Assembly: GCA_045106235.1 (NCBI GenBank)
Contig: JBGCEJ010000005.1
Span: 62,001-126,000, forward strand
Reading direction: 5' to 3'
Source of the DNA: UBA4427 sp045106235
GTDB lineage: Bacteria; Myxococcota_A; UBA9160; UBA4427
Length of the DNA stretch: 64,000 nt
Of the stretch, positions 54,478 to 62,391 are shown in pieces. Both the position numbers and the translations under genes were made by a program. Below the pieces are notes generated by a model. That model did not search any database. It was not told the DNA's origin and was given only the letters and a program-made list of their open reading frames with translations. Position 1 is the stretch's first letter. Each line of letters begins with the position of its first letter.

Positions 54478-55152
54478 TTAGTCCGGGATGCCCGTGAAGC
54501 GAATCCCGAGCCCTGCCGGGACCTTATGCCGGATATTGAGACCGATAATCAGCGCCGTCATGTCCTCGACGATGCGCGCATTGGACAGCGGGCCGCCGTC
54601 CACCGCCCGCAGGCCCTCAACCAAGGGGCAGAGCTCCATGATCTTCTGGCGAGGTGCCTTCGCACCCGAGACCACCACATCGCATTCGACGGGCTCAGAG
54701 AGCTCCTGGAGGCGATGCGAAGAGACGTTCTGGAAAGCGGAGACCACGGCAACGCCCTTCGGCACGATCGACTGGACAAGCTCGGCGGCCGAGCCCTGCC
54801 AAATGCCCACCGTACGCATCGGCCCGTCGCCAATCGCAGTCGCCAGGGGCACCGTCATCGAGACGACGATCTGGCCCTCGCTGAGGGACTCCTTGATCGA
54901 CTTGACTGTGCTCACCGTATGCTCGAAGGGCACCGAAAGAATCACGATTTCAGCCGCAGCCGTCGCTTCCTCGTTTCCCATGCCCACGACATCGGCACCC
55001 TCAATCTGGCCCCGCACATTGTCTGCGGCCTCCACCGCGCGCTCTGCCTTGCGCGAACCGATGACGACTTTGCGTCCAGACCTACAAAAACGGAGAGCGA
55101 GGCCGAGCCCCTGATCCCCCGTACCACCAAGAATTGCAATCGTTTCACTCAT
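54478..55152 (-). CDS. npdG: NADPH-dependent F420 reductase-like protein
   Basis: A 224-aa Rossmann-fold protein. The nucleotide loop TIAILGGTGDQGLGLALRF is at the start, followed by VVIGSRKAERAVEAAD with Ser-Arg-Lys that fits NADP phosphate. Later segments IVILSVPFEHTV, VAVVSAFQNVSSHRLQEL and RIVEDMTALIIGLNIRHKV match the NpdG/FNO family. It would move hydride between NADPH and coenzyme F420. This fits the LLM-class oxidoreductase at 17387-18400. Specificity cannot be proved by sequence alone. Confidence 0.87.
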   Translation of the reverse strand: MSETIAILGGTGDQGLGLALRFCRSGRKVVIGSRKAERAVEAADNVRGQIEGADVVGMGNEEATAAAEIVILSVPFEHTVSTVKSIKESLSEGQIVVSMTVPLATAIGDGPMRTVGIWQGSAAELVQSIVPKGVAVVSAFQNVSSHRLQELSEPVECDVVVSGAKAPRQKIMELCPLVEGLRAVDGGPLSNARIVEDMTALIIGLNIRHKVPAGLGIRFTGIPD

Positions 55153-55232
55153 AACGAATCACTCTAGCCCCGAATTCGGGACTCGGCGCGCTTCGAAGGG
55201 TCCATTTTCGTGAGAGCCTCTATGCTCCGGCC

Positions 55233-55571
55233 ATGCCGCAGAATGACGCCTATCTCCCGACCCAGATCCAGCAACACAATCCTCGCACCCTGGCCATCAG
55301 CTGGGCGGATGGGGCGGATAGCCTGATCGACGTGCGCGCCCTTCGGCTCGCCTGCGGCTGCGCCATTTGCGTGGACGAATGGAGCGGTGAGCCGCTCCTC
55401 GCCCCGGAGAGCGTGCCCGAGGATATCGCTCCGGTCGGGATCGAATCCGTCGGCCGCTATGCCATCCAGATTGAATGGACCGATGGCCACAATACGGGCA
55501 TCTACCCGTTTGAACGCTTGCGGCGCCTCGCAGACGAAGGCCGGCTCCGCACCCTCGCCCTCGACTCCTGA
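55233..55571 (+). CDS. DUF971 protein (gamma-butyrobetaine hydroxylase-like N-terminal domain)
   Basis: 112 aa. The DUF971 pattern is clear: QQHNPRTLAISWADG, LRLACGCAICVDEWSGE with Cys residues that may bind metal, DIAPVGIESVGRYAIQIEWTDGH and NTGIYPFERLRRLAD. In eukaryotes the domain precedes 2-oxoglutarate hydroxylases; bacterial stand-alone versions have been linked to Fe-S or Mrp-type functions without a firm role. It stands alone, divergent from npdG. Confidence 0.85.
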   Translation: MPQNDAYLPTQIQQHNPRTLAISWADGADSLIDVRALRLACGCAICVDEWSGEPLLAPESVPEDIAPVGIESVGRYAIQIEWTDGHNTGIYPFERLRRLADEGRLRTLALDS

Positions 55572-55635
55572 AGGCCGACTCTCAACACGCGACAAGCGGC
55601 AAGCGGCAAGCACCCCCGAGCCTACGACCCGCGGC

Positions 55636-56448
55636 TCATTCCGCCGGCAGGTCGCTCAGGAAGGACTCGAGCGCGGCATTGAAGGCCTTCGGCGCCGCCA
55701 GGTTCACGACATGCCCCGCGCCTTCGATGATCTCAAGCTGCGCCGCGGGGAATCGCTCCGCCAGCTTCCGGATCGGCGCCAGAGATCCCTCGTCGCGGCT
55801 CCCCGCAATGAGAAGCAGGGGCATCGTCAACCGCGCCTCAAGGTCTGGCGCATCGACCAGCGAGGAAACCTCGCCGAGCACGCCCCTCAGTACCTGGGCG
55901 AGTCCAAGCGGGTCATGCTCGAGAAAGCCCTGCTTCACCCAATTCGCTCCCTGTTCATCGAGCCCTGATTCCGGCCCCCAGACGAAACGCGCGCCGGTCG
56001 CTTCGCTGCCCTCGCGCTCCAGCATCTCCGCCATCTCTGCCGCGTTCCCGGAAAACGCCCCGGCTCGTCCCGGCCCAGCCGGCAGCGAAGCCAACACCAA
56101 CCCCCGCACGCGCTCGGGATGCGCCATCGCCGTCGCCAGCATCACCCCCGCACCCAGCGAGAGCCCCCCGAGAACAGCGCGACTGGGCCCACCCCTGGCC
56201 GGCGCGCCGTCGATCAGTCCAAGCACGTCCGCGCTAAAGGCCGCTTTCGAATACAGCTCAGGCGCTGCCGGCGGGCTCGGACTCCGCGCATGACCGCGCT
56301 GGTCGTAGGTCACGACGCGGTACCGGTCACGGAGAGCGCGAACCTGGGGACGCCAATTGCGGGCGCTGCCCGTAAAACCATGGGCCAGAACAAGGGTCGG
56401 CCCCTCGCCCACAGACTCGGAATAAAGGGGATCGCTCTCGGCTATCAT
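55636..56448 (-). CDS. Alpha/beta-fold hydrolase
   Basis: 270 aa. Classic fold markers: oxyanion LVLAHGFTGSARNWRPQV, VVTYDQRGHARSPSPP, nucleophile elbow LGGLSLGAGVML, acid in LLIAGSRDEGS and His in IEGAGHVVNLAAPKAF. It is most like 3-oxoadipate enol-lactonase/BioH/haloalkane dehalogenase relatives; substrate not readable. Convergent with the DUF971 gene. Confidence 0.85.
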   Translation of the reverse strand: MIAESDPLYSESVGEGPTLVLAHGFTGSARNWRPQVRALRDRYRVVTYDQRGHARSPSPPAAPELYSKAAFSADVLGLIDGAPARGGPSRAVLGGLSLGAGVMLATAMAHPERVRGLVLASLPAGPGRAGAFSGNAAEMAEMLEREGSEATGARFVWGPESGLDEQGANWVKQGFLEHDPLGLAQVLRGVLGEVSSLVDAPDLEARLTMPLLLIAGSRDEGSLAPIRKLAERFPAAQLEIIEGAGHVVNLAAPKAFNAALESFLSDLPAE

Positions 56449-56584
56449 ATCGTCAGTCTAGCTTGCGCGGTCCTGCGGCGCGCGGCTTTCGAGCGTGAGC
56501 GACTAACATCTGGGAGAGTTTCACGCGCCCACCTCCTGCTTACCCTTTCGGCCCTTGGCCCTCTGTGAATTGGAAGTCCGTCCC

Positions 56585-57451
56585 ATGTCCGTGACCTCGC
56601 CCCCGCCCGGCTTCACCGCCGCCGCTCCTGGCAACGCCCCAATTGGCGACGCCGACCTCGCGGCCGCCCTCGCAGTCGCGCACCAGGCCTGCGACCGCGC
56701 ACGCGAAGAGATTCTCCCGCGCTACCGAAACGTCGCCGTCGAGACGAAAAGCGACGGCTCCCCCGTCACTGAAGCCGACCGAGCTGCGGAAAAAGCCATC
56801 CGTGCTGTCATTGCCGAAGCCTTCCCGGAAGACGCCATCCTCGGCGAGGAGTTCGGCGCCTCGGCCGGTTCCTCGGCCGAGCAGACGGCCTCAAGCGGCA
56901 AAGGCGCGCGCAGACGTTGGGTCATCGACCCGATCGATGGCACGATCGCTTTCGCCCGGGGCATCCCGCTCTTTACGACCCTCATCGCCCTGCTCGTCGA
57001 CGACGAGCCCGTGATGGGCGTGATCGATCTGCCTGCGGTGGATGACCGGATTGGCGGCTACCGAGGCGGCGGCGTCTTCCGCGGTGATGAACGGGTCTCG
57101 GTCTCCGCTACGGAAAGCCTCGAGGATGCGCTGGTCAGTCACGGTGACCTCTTCTGCTTCGACCTTGCCGGGCTGAGGCCGCTCCATGACCGAATGGCCC
57201 GAGAGATTGGAAAGCTCCGGGGATATACCGACGCGTTCGGACATCTTCTGGTCTTGTCGGGCGCGGTGGACGCGATGGTCGATTGCGATCTCAATCCGTG
57301 GGACGCGGCAGTGACGCGCGTTCTCGCCGCCGAGGCGGGCGGTATCTGCTGGCAGCGGCAGCGCGAGCAAGGTCAGAAGATCGACCTTCTTTTCGGAAAT
57401 CCCAAGATCGTCTCTGAAATCAGCGCCTTCGTTCCCGGCCGGAGTGACTGA
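56585..57451 (+). CDS. Inositol monophosphatase family protein (histidinol-phosphatase-like)
   Basis: 288 aa. The metal-binding FIG motifs are present: TKSDGSPVTEADRAAEKAI, AILGEEFGA, WVIDPIDGTIAFARGIPLF and late CDLNPWDAAVTRVLAAEAGG. The family includes inositol-1-phosphatase, CysQ and HisN histidinol phosphatase. GTIAFARGIP and the length lean toward HisN, without proof. The ATG at 56585 starts MSVTSPPPGF; a further upstream start would add ten non-conserved residues. Confidence 0.87.
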   Translation: MSVTSPPPGFTAAAPGNAPIGDADLAAALAVAHQACDRAREEILPRYRNVAVETKSDGSPVTEADRAAEKAIRAVIAEAFPEDAILGEEFGASAGSSAEQTASSGKGARRRWVIDPIDGTIAFARGIPLFTTLIALLVDDEPVMGVIDLPAVDDRIGGYRGGGVFRGDERVSVSATESLEDALVSHGDLFCFDLAGLRPLHDRMAREIGKLRGYTDAFGHLLVLSGAVDAMVDCDLNPWDAAVTRVLAAEAGGICWQRQREQGQKIDLLFGNPKIVSEISAFVPGRSD

Positions 57452-57777
57452 AAGTCGCCACAGAGACTGCGCAAAACGGACGCAATCTCCTGAATTTGCG
57501 GGTTTTTCCAGGCCGCTGACGACGCGCTTCTCTCTCCGAAACGCGCCTCGCTCCCCGCCGCACGCTATGCTCCGCGAGCTTCAGAGACTGGCTTTCGAGC
57601 GAAGTCGGCGAGTCGCGTCATGGATGGCCGAAACCATGCTCGCGGGACTCGTACGCACTCCGACCGAAAACCATCGCGACCCCGGCCATCAGGCCAAGCC
57701 AATCAGCCCGGATCAACCCGCGCCGCCTCTGCGAAAGACGCGGCTCCTGACCGGGACTGCCAGGAGAGACACCAGAG
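57452..57777. other. Intergenic region before the acyl-CoA dehydrogenase
   Basis: About 325 bases without a recognised gene. CAGGAGAGA just before 57778 is the ribosome site of the next gene. No convincing promoter or RNA was identified. Confidence 0.5.
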
Positions 57778-59430
57778 ATGACGACGACCCCCGCCACCCT
57801 CGACGACGCACGCGTTGTCCTTGAAGCCGGCTCCAAGCTCCTCGCCGATTCCGTCGCCGCCGCCAAAGCGCTGACCGACAACGGCAAGAAGATCGACGAT
57901 CACCAGGTGATCACCGAGCGCATCGCCTACGCCGCGACCGAAGCCGTCGCCGCGCATGAGATGCTGAACGAATTTGATGCCTGGTCCGGCGATGGCAACG
58001 CGACGCCGATGCGCGAGAAGGTTGCGATCGCAGCGGTCGGCGAGCTGATGACGAATATGCGAGATCGCCTCTCTGCCTCAGCGGATGATCTCGGGATCGG
58101 CGACGCAGCGGTCGAAGGCGCGTTCCCAGCGGATGTCCGCGCCGCGCTTCGCCGCTCGACGGCGGAATCCCTGCTCCGCGAAATCGGTCAGAACGTCGCG
58201 GAGACCAAGGGCGCAAACGACTGGGTCCACGACGAAATGCATGAGCAGGTCGCCGATCAGGTACGCCAGTTTGCGGCCGAAGAAGTCGCGCCTCACGCAG
58301 AACATATCCACCGCACCGACGCGACGATCCCCGAAGAGTTCATTGAGAAGATGGCGGAGCTCGGCTTCTTCGGTCTCTCGATCCCGGAAGAGTACGGCGG
58401 CGTCGAGATGGGTAATCTCGCGATGATCCTGACGACGGAAGAACTCTCGCGCGCATCCCTCGCGGCGGCGGGCTCGCTGATCACGCGGCCGGAGATTCTG
58501 GCCAAGGCACTGCTCGGCGGTGGGACCGAAGAGCAGAAGAAGCATTGGCTGCCGAAGCTCGCCTCGGGTGAGATCATGGCCGGCATCTCGGTCACCGAGC
58601 CCGATATCGGCTCGGACGTCGCCGGCGTACGCTGCCGCGCGACCCGGGGTACCGTCGACGGCGTCGACGGTTGGATCATCGACGGGCCCAAGGCGTGGTG
58701 CACCTTTGCCGGGCGCGCGAACGTCCTCGCGGTTCTACTGCGCACGGATCCCGATATGGCCAAGGGTCCGAAGGGCCTCTCGCTCTTCGTCGTGCCGAAG
58801 GAATCTTCCCGCGAGCATACCTTCGAATGCAAGCAGGAGAGCGGCGGTCGCCTCGTCGGCAAGGCGGACGCGACGCCGGGTTACCGCGGCATGCATTCCT
58901 ATACGCTGAACTTTGAACAATGGTTCGTGCCGAACGACCATATGGTCGGCGAAGCCGGTGGCGAAGGCCGCGGCTTCTATCTGCAGATGGCGGGTTTCGC
59001 GGCGGGTCGACTTCAGACCGGCGGCCGCGGCTGCGGCCTCGCACAGGCAGCGCTCGAGGAGACGGCCAAATACGTCGTCGATCGCAAGCAGTTCGACCAA
59101 CCCATCGCCGAGTTCCAGCTCACGCAGTTCACCCTCGGCAAGATGGCGGCCCAGCTCGCCGGCGCCCGCGCCATCACCTACGCCGCGGCGCGCGCCTTCG
59201 ACGAGAACGAACGCGCCGCGGGCCCGCTCGCCGCGCAGTGCAAGCTCCTTGCCTGCGACGTCGCCGTTTCGACGACCCAGCTTGGCCAGGTCATGCACGG
59301 CGGCTGGGGCTACGCAGAGGAATATCCAATCAGCCGCTACGTCGTGGACGCGACGGTGCTGCCGATCTTCGAGGGCACGAAGCCCGTCCTCGAGCTCAAG
59401 GTGATCGGCCGAGCGATTCTCGGCGCCTAA
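57778..59430 (+). CDS. mcd: Acyl-CoA dehydrogenase, probable (2S)-methylsuccinyl-CoA dehydrogenase
   Basis: 550 aa, about 150 longer than ordinary acyl-CoA dehydrogenases because of an extra helical N-terminal domain (1-150). That architecture is typical of Mcd of the ethylmalonyl-CoA pathway. The catalytic part has FGLSIPEEYGGVEMGN, GISVTEPDIGSDVAGVR, GPKAWCTFAGRANVLAVLLR, GYRGMHSYTLNFEQWFVPN and GRGFYLQMAGFAAGRLQTGGRG, with the C-terminal IFEGTKPVLELKVIGR bearing the catalytic-Glu region. These WCTFA and GYRGMHSY stretches resemble known Mcd. It would oxidise methylsuccinyl-CoA to mesaconyl-CoA, passing electrons through ETF to the encoded ETF-QO. No ccr, ecm or mch genes are here. Confidence 0.75.
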   Translation: MTTTPATLDDARVVLEAGSKLLADSVAAAKALTDNGKKIDDHQVITERIAYAATEAVAAHEMLNEFDAWSGDGNATPMREKVAIAAVGELMTNMRDRLSASADDLGIGDAAVEGAFPADVRAALRRSTAESLLREIGQNVAETKGANDWVHDEMHEQVADQVRQFAAEEVAPHAEHIHRTDATIPEEFIEKMAELGFFGLSIPEEYGGVEMGNLAMILTTEELSRASLAAAGSLITRPEILAKALLGGGTEEQKKHWLPKLASGEIMAGISVTEPDIGSDVAGVRCRATRGTVDGVDGWIIDGPKAWCTFAGRANVLAVLLRTDPDMAKGPKGLSLFVVPKESSREHTFECKQESGGRLVGKADATPGYRGMHSYTLNFEQWFVPNDHMVGEAGGEGRGFYLQMAGFAAGRLQTGGRGCGLAQAALEETAKYVVDRKQFDQPIAEFQLTQFTLGKMAAQLAGARAITYAAARAFDENERAAGPLAAQCKLLACDVAVSTTQLGQVMHGGWGYAEEYPISRYVVDATVLPIFEGTKPVLELKVIGRAILGA

Positions 59431-59483
59431 CAAGCCTAGAGCGACGAAGCGATTTCCTCGCCGTCGCCCGGGTCCAGTAAGCA

Positions 59484-59523
59484 AAAGCCCCGAGCCTGCG
59501 TAAGCGGCTCGGGGCTTTTTCTT
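59484..59523 (+). terminator. Strong rho-independent terminator, probably bidirectional
   Basis: AAAGCCCCGAGCC and GGCTCGGGGCTTT form a 13-bp stem around a TGCGTAAGC loop, followed by TTCTTT. It lies 55 bases past the acyl-CoA dehydrogenase stop. The A-run on the other side could serve the convergent peptidase gene. Confidence 0.93.
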
Positions 59524-59573
59524 TGCGTTGGGGGTTTCGCGCGAAACGCTTAGCCCAAGCGGATCGTTTCTAG

Positions 59574-60893
59574 TTAGCGATCTCCGAAGAACGTCGCGAG
59601 CACATCGATCATCGGCTGAACATCCCCTGCCCCGGCCATCTCCCGAATCGAATGCATGGAAAGCATCGGGTTACCGACATCCACGGTCCGAATGCCCACC
59701 CGCGCGGCGCTGATCGGACCGATCGTCGAGCCACACCCGAGGTCGCTGCGCGTGACGAAGTTCTGCGGCTTCACGCCGACCTGCGCGCAGAGCGAAGCGA
59801 AGTAGGCCGCGCTCTCCGCATCCGTCGCGTAGGCCTGATTCGAGTTCGTTTTGATCACGGGACCCGCACCGATCAGAGGGCGATGTCCGGGCTCATGCCG
59901 TTCGGCGTAGTTGGGATGCACCGCGTGGGCCATATCCGCCGAGATCAGCCACGACTGGGAAATCGCCCGGGCCAGGCTCTGGCTCGCATCGGCGTTCTTG
60001 CCCTGCCCTTCCGTCGCGCCCGCAATCCGTGAAAGCAGATCGGCCAGGAACGTGCCCCCCGCACCCTGCGCGCTGCGACTCCCGACCTCCTCATGGTCAT
60101 AGAGAATCACCATCCGCGTCGCCGCGGAGCTCCCCGCCTCGCCTGCATCGAGCAGGGCAGCGAGGCCCGCATGACTCGACGCAAGATTATCGAGACGCGC
60201 CGCATGAATGAACTCACCCTCCGCCCCGGACCGCGTACTCGGCTGAAGATCGTACGCCATCAGGTCGTACGCGAGAACGTCGCCCTTCTTCACCTTCTTG
60301 CCGCCGCTTTTCTGGACCTCCTCGCGGAGCAGCGCATCCAGATCCTGCCCATCCCCGAGGCCGAGCAGCGGCGCCATATGGCGCTGCTCGTTGAGCTTTA
60401 GGCCTTCGGTTCGAATCTCGCGGTAGAGATGAATCGCCAAGTTCGGCACCCGCAGCAAGGGCCGCGCGAAATCAACTAATACCGTCTTCGTCGACTTGCC
60501 GTTCTTCAGCGTGACGCGCCCGGCGAGGGACAAGTCCCGGTCGAGCCACGTATGCAGCAGAACTCCGCCATAGGGCTCTACAGCAAGCTGGTGGTATCCG
60601 TTCGAGCGCACATCGGCTTCGGGCTTGATCCGCAGATTCGGGGAATCGGTATGCGCCCCAATCACCCGGAAGCCCGCCTTTGATGCGGGGGACGTCCCCA
60701 CTTCGAATGCGGCGATGCTGCCGCCCGCACGAATCACGTAGTGGCGATCTCCGGGCGAGAGACTCCAAAGCGCCCCCTCATCCAGGGGCGTATAGCCTGC
60801 GGCCTCGAGTCGCTCGCGGCTCGTCGAGACGGCGTGATAGGGCGTTGGGGATTGATCGATGAAGGCAAGCAGGTCGTCTACGCGGTCAGTCAT
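59574..60893 (-). CDS. apeB: M18 family aspartyl/leucyl aminopeptidase
   Basis: A 439-aa zinc aminopeptidase. It opens DLLAFIDQSPTPYHAV. Metal ligands are visible in VIGAHTDSPNLRIKP (His-x-Asp), ILYDHEEVGSRSAQGAG (Glu pair) and SADMAHAVHPNYAERHE (Asp and His). TRSDLGCGSTIGPISAARVGI and VDVGNPMLSMHSIREMAG follow, with a late His ligand. It removes acidic or neutral N-terminal residues in the cytoplasm and could act downstream of proteasomal peptides. Confidence 0.94.
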   Translation of the reverse strand: MTDRVDDLLAFIDQSPTPYHAVSTSRERLEAAGYTPLDEGALWSLSPGDRHYVIRAGGSIAAFEVGTSPASKAGFRVIGAHTDSPNLRIKPEADVRSNGYHQLAVEPYGGVLLHTWLDRDLSLAGRVTLKNGKSTKTVLVDFARPLLRVPNLAIHLYREIRTEGLKLNEQRHMAPLLGLGDGQDLDALLREEVQKSGGKKVKKGDVLAYDLMAYDLQPSTRSGAEGEFIHAARLDNLASSHAGLAALLDAGEAGSSAATRMVILYDHEEVGSRSAQGAGGTFLADLLSRIAGATEGQGKNADASQSLARAISQSWLISADMAHAVHPNYAERHEPGHRPLIGAGPVIKTNSNQAYATDAESAAYFASLCAQVGVKPQNFVTRSDLGCGSTIGPISAARVGIRTVDVGNPMLSMHSIREMAGAGDVQPMIDVLATFFGDR

Positions 60894-60920
60894 AGCGACT
60901 GAGCATAGCGGGGGCGCGCT

Positions 60921-61484
60921 TTAGAAGCGGAGCTCCACGGACATCGTCTCCCGGGATTTGGCCCGGAGCCGGAGGCGCAGAAGCATATCGTTGCGCATAA
61001 TCTGGACTTCGTGCTCCGTCCGGAAGAGATCGAAGTTCTTCTTTCGAAAGGGTTTGCGCGGCTCGAGATCGGGCCGAGACCCCTCGGCCACCGCAGCCGC
61101 GATCGTCGCGTCCGCATCCTGACCTGGGTTATTCGGAGGTGTCGCGCGCACCGCCAGCAGAGGCTCGAGGTCCCGCAGCGGAACGATCCGCGCGGTCACC
61201 ACGGTCCCCTTCCCAACCGGGGGCGCCGTGAAGTCAGCACTCGCTTGAGGAAACGCCCCCCCTGCTGGGGCCAGCGAAGCGGGTGGAGCCGCGGCAGCGA
61301 CCAACTCGGCCGTCTCAGCCAAGGCCGCGCGGCTCGCAAACATCAGCGCCAAGGACAGCACAGCGAGGAGGGTCAACATCACACGGGGGCGGGCATCCAG
61401 AGCGCGATCCGAGCCACGACGATTCAGGCCATCGGCCTGCTCGTTCAGTTGAGCTCGGTTCTGCACTTCATGGCGTCGCATCAT
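60921..61484 (-). CDS. Hypothetical exported protein
   Basis: 187 aa, no recognised family. A charged N-terminus (1-34) is followed by a signal/anchor segment VMLTLLAVLSLALMFASRAALA, possibly cleaved after ALA. The start may instead be ATG at residue 36 (VML region). The mature part is Ala/Pro-rich, then a more conserved-looking end with FRKKNFDLFRTEHEVQI and LLRLRLRAKSRETMSVELRF. Gene-like composition and spacing (27 bases to apeB) support it as coding. Confidence 0.6.
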   Translation of the reverse strand: MMRRHEVQNRAQLNEQADGLNRRGSDRALDARPRVMLTLLAVLSLALMFASRAALAETAELVAAAAPPASLAPAGGAFPQASADFTAPPVGKGTVVTARIVPLRDLEPLLAVRATPPNNPGQDADATIAAAVAEGSRPDLEPRKPFRKKNFDLFRTEHEVQIMRNDMLLRLRLRAKSRETMSVELRF

Positions 61485-61711
61485 GCGATCTCCGCCCCTC
61501 CAGGCGTGGTTATTTTACCATGATATAGAGTGCAATTGTCGCGCCGATGTTCCCGATCCCAGGAGATCGCGCTGAGCCGCCCGAGAGCTCCGCTCTCCGC
61601 AGTCGAAGCGCAATCAGACTGCAACGAGGGACGCAATGCGCCGACCAGCGACGTTCTTCGCGCGGAGGAAATGGGGCTTTCGCTTCTCTCCCCCGGGAAT
61701 TCGGGGAGGAT

Positions 61712-62311
61712 TCAGCGCGAGCCGGGGCCCGCCGGCGACCGGGAAAGCCAATCCTTCGCTTTCCGTGCCATGCGCGCCAGGCTCTCTTCGTCGAACTGAG
61801 CCTCGATGCCTTCCCCGGGAAACCAGCGGATCTCTTTCGATTCTGCGACCTGATGCTCGATCTGCTGATCTTCTGAAACCTCGAGCAGGAAGCGAATATC
61901 GTGATGCTCGTGGGCAGGCTCATCGCCGCGGGCCGGAATCAAATGCACATCCACATCGAGAATCTCAAAAGGCGGCGCCGCCTCGCGCGACGGAATCGGT
62001 GAGAAATCCTGGAGGCCTGATTCTTCCTCCGCCTCTCTCAGCGCCGAAGCCAGCACATCCATCTCCCCGTCCGTATGCCCGCCGAGCTGAAGCCAGCGCT
62101 CAAGCTTTCGGTGATGCGTGAGCAAGACCGACCGAGATTCACGCGACACGATCCAGGCTGAGGAAGTGATATGCCCCGGCACGCAGTCCCGGTAAAAGGC
62201 GCGTTCATGCCGCTTGAGCAGGTCGCGAATTCGGCCCACCATCTCGGCCTCGTCCGGATGGCGAGCGAAATAACGGTCGAGCTGATCCAGCAGGTCTTGG
62301 CGCGTCATCAC
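61712..62311 (-). CDS. Nudix hydrolase
   Basis: A 199-aa protein with a complete Nudix box: GGHTDGEMDVLASALREAEEESGL split as G-x5-E-x7-REAEEESG, which binds Mg and cleaves a nucleoside diphosphate bond. HHRKLERWLQLGGH precedes it. The C-terminal part has DVDVHLIPARGDEPAHEHHDIRF-type sequence with several His/Asp, ending IRWFPGEGI. It resembles the group that hydrolyses NUDIX substrates with His-rich D-H-H segments; substrate unknown. Alone in its strand neighbourhood. Confidence 0.88.
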   Translation of the reverse strand: MMTRQDLLDQLDRYFARHPDEAEMVGRIRDLLKRHERAFYRDCVPGHITSSAWIVSRESRSVLLTHHRKLERWLQLGGHTDGEMDVLASALREAEEESGLQDFSPIPSREAAPPFEILDVDVHLIPARGDEPAHEHHDIRFLLEVSEDQQIEHQVAESKEIRWFPGEGIEAQFDEESLARMARKAKDWLSRSPAGPGSR

Positions 62312-62391
62312 GTCAGCCTAGCGAAACCAAGCGCTGCGTCCGATCCCGAATGCCGAAGCGGTTTCGCCCCCGTTCTCAGCGAGCCAGCGAG

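Noticed and set aside
54038..54481. Plus-strand open frame of 147 codons upstream of npdG
   Set aside because: It spans the NrdR-like boxes and a strong terminator hairpin, has an irregular composition and no domain.
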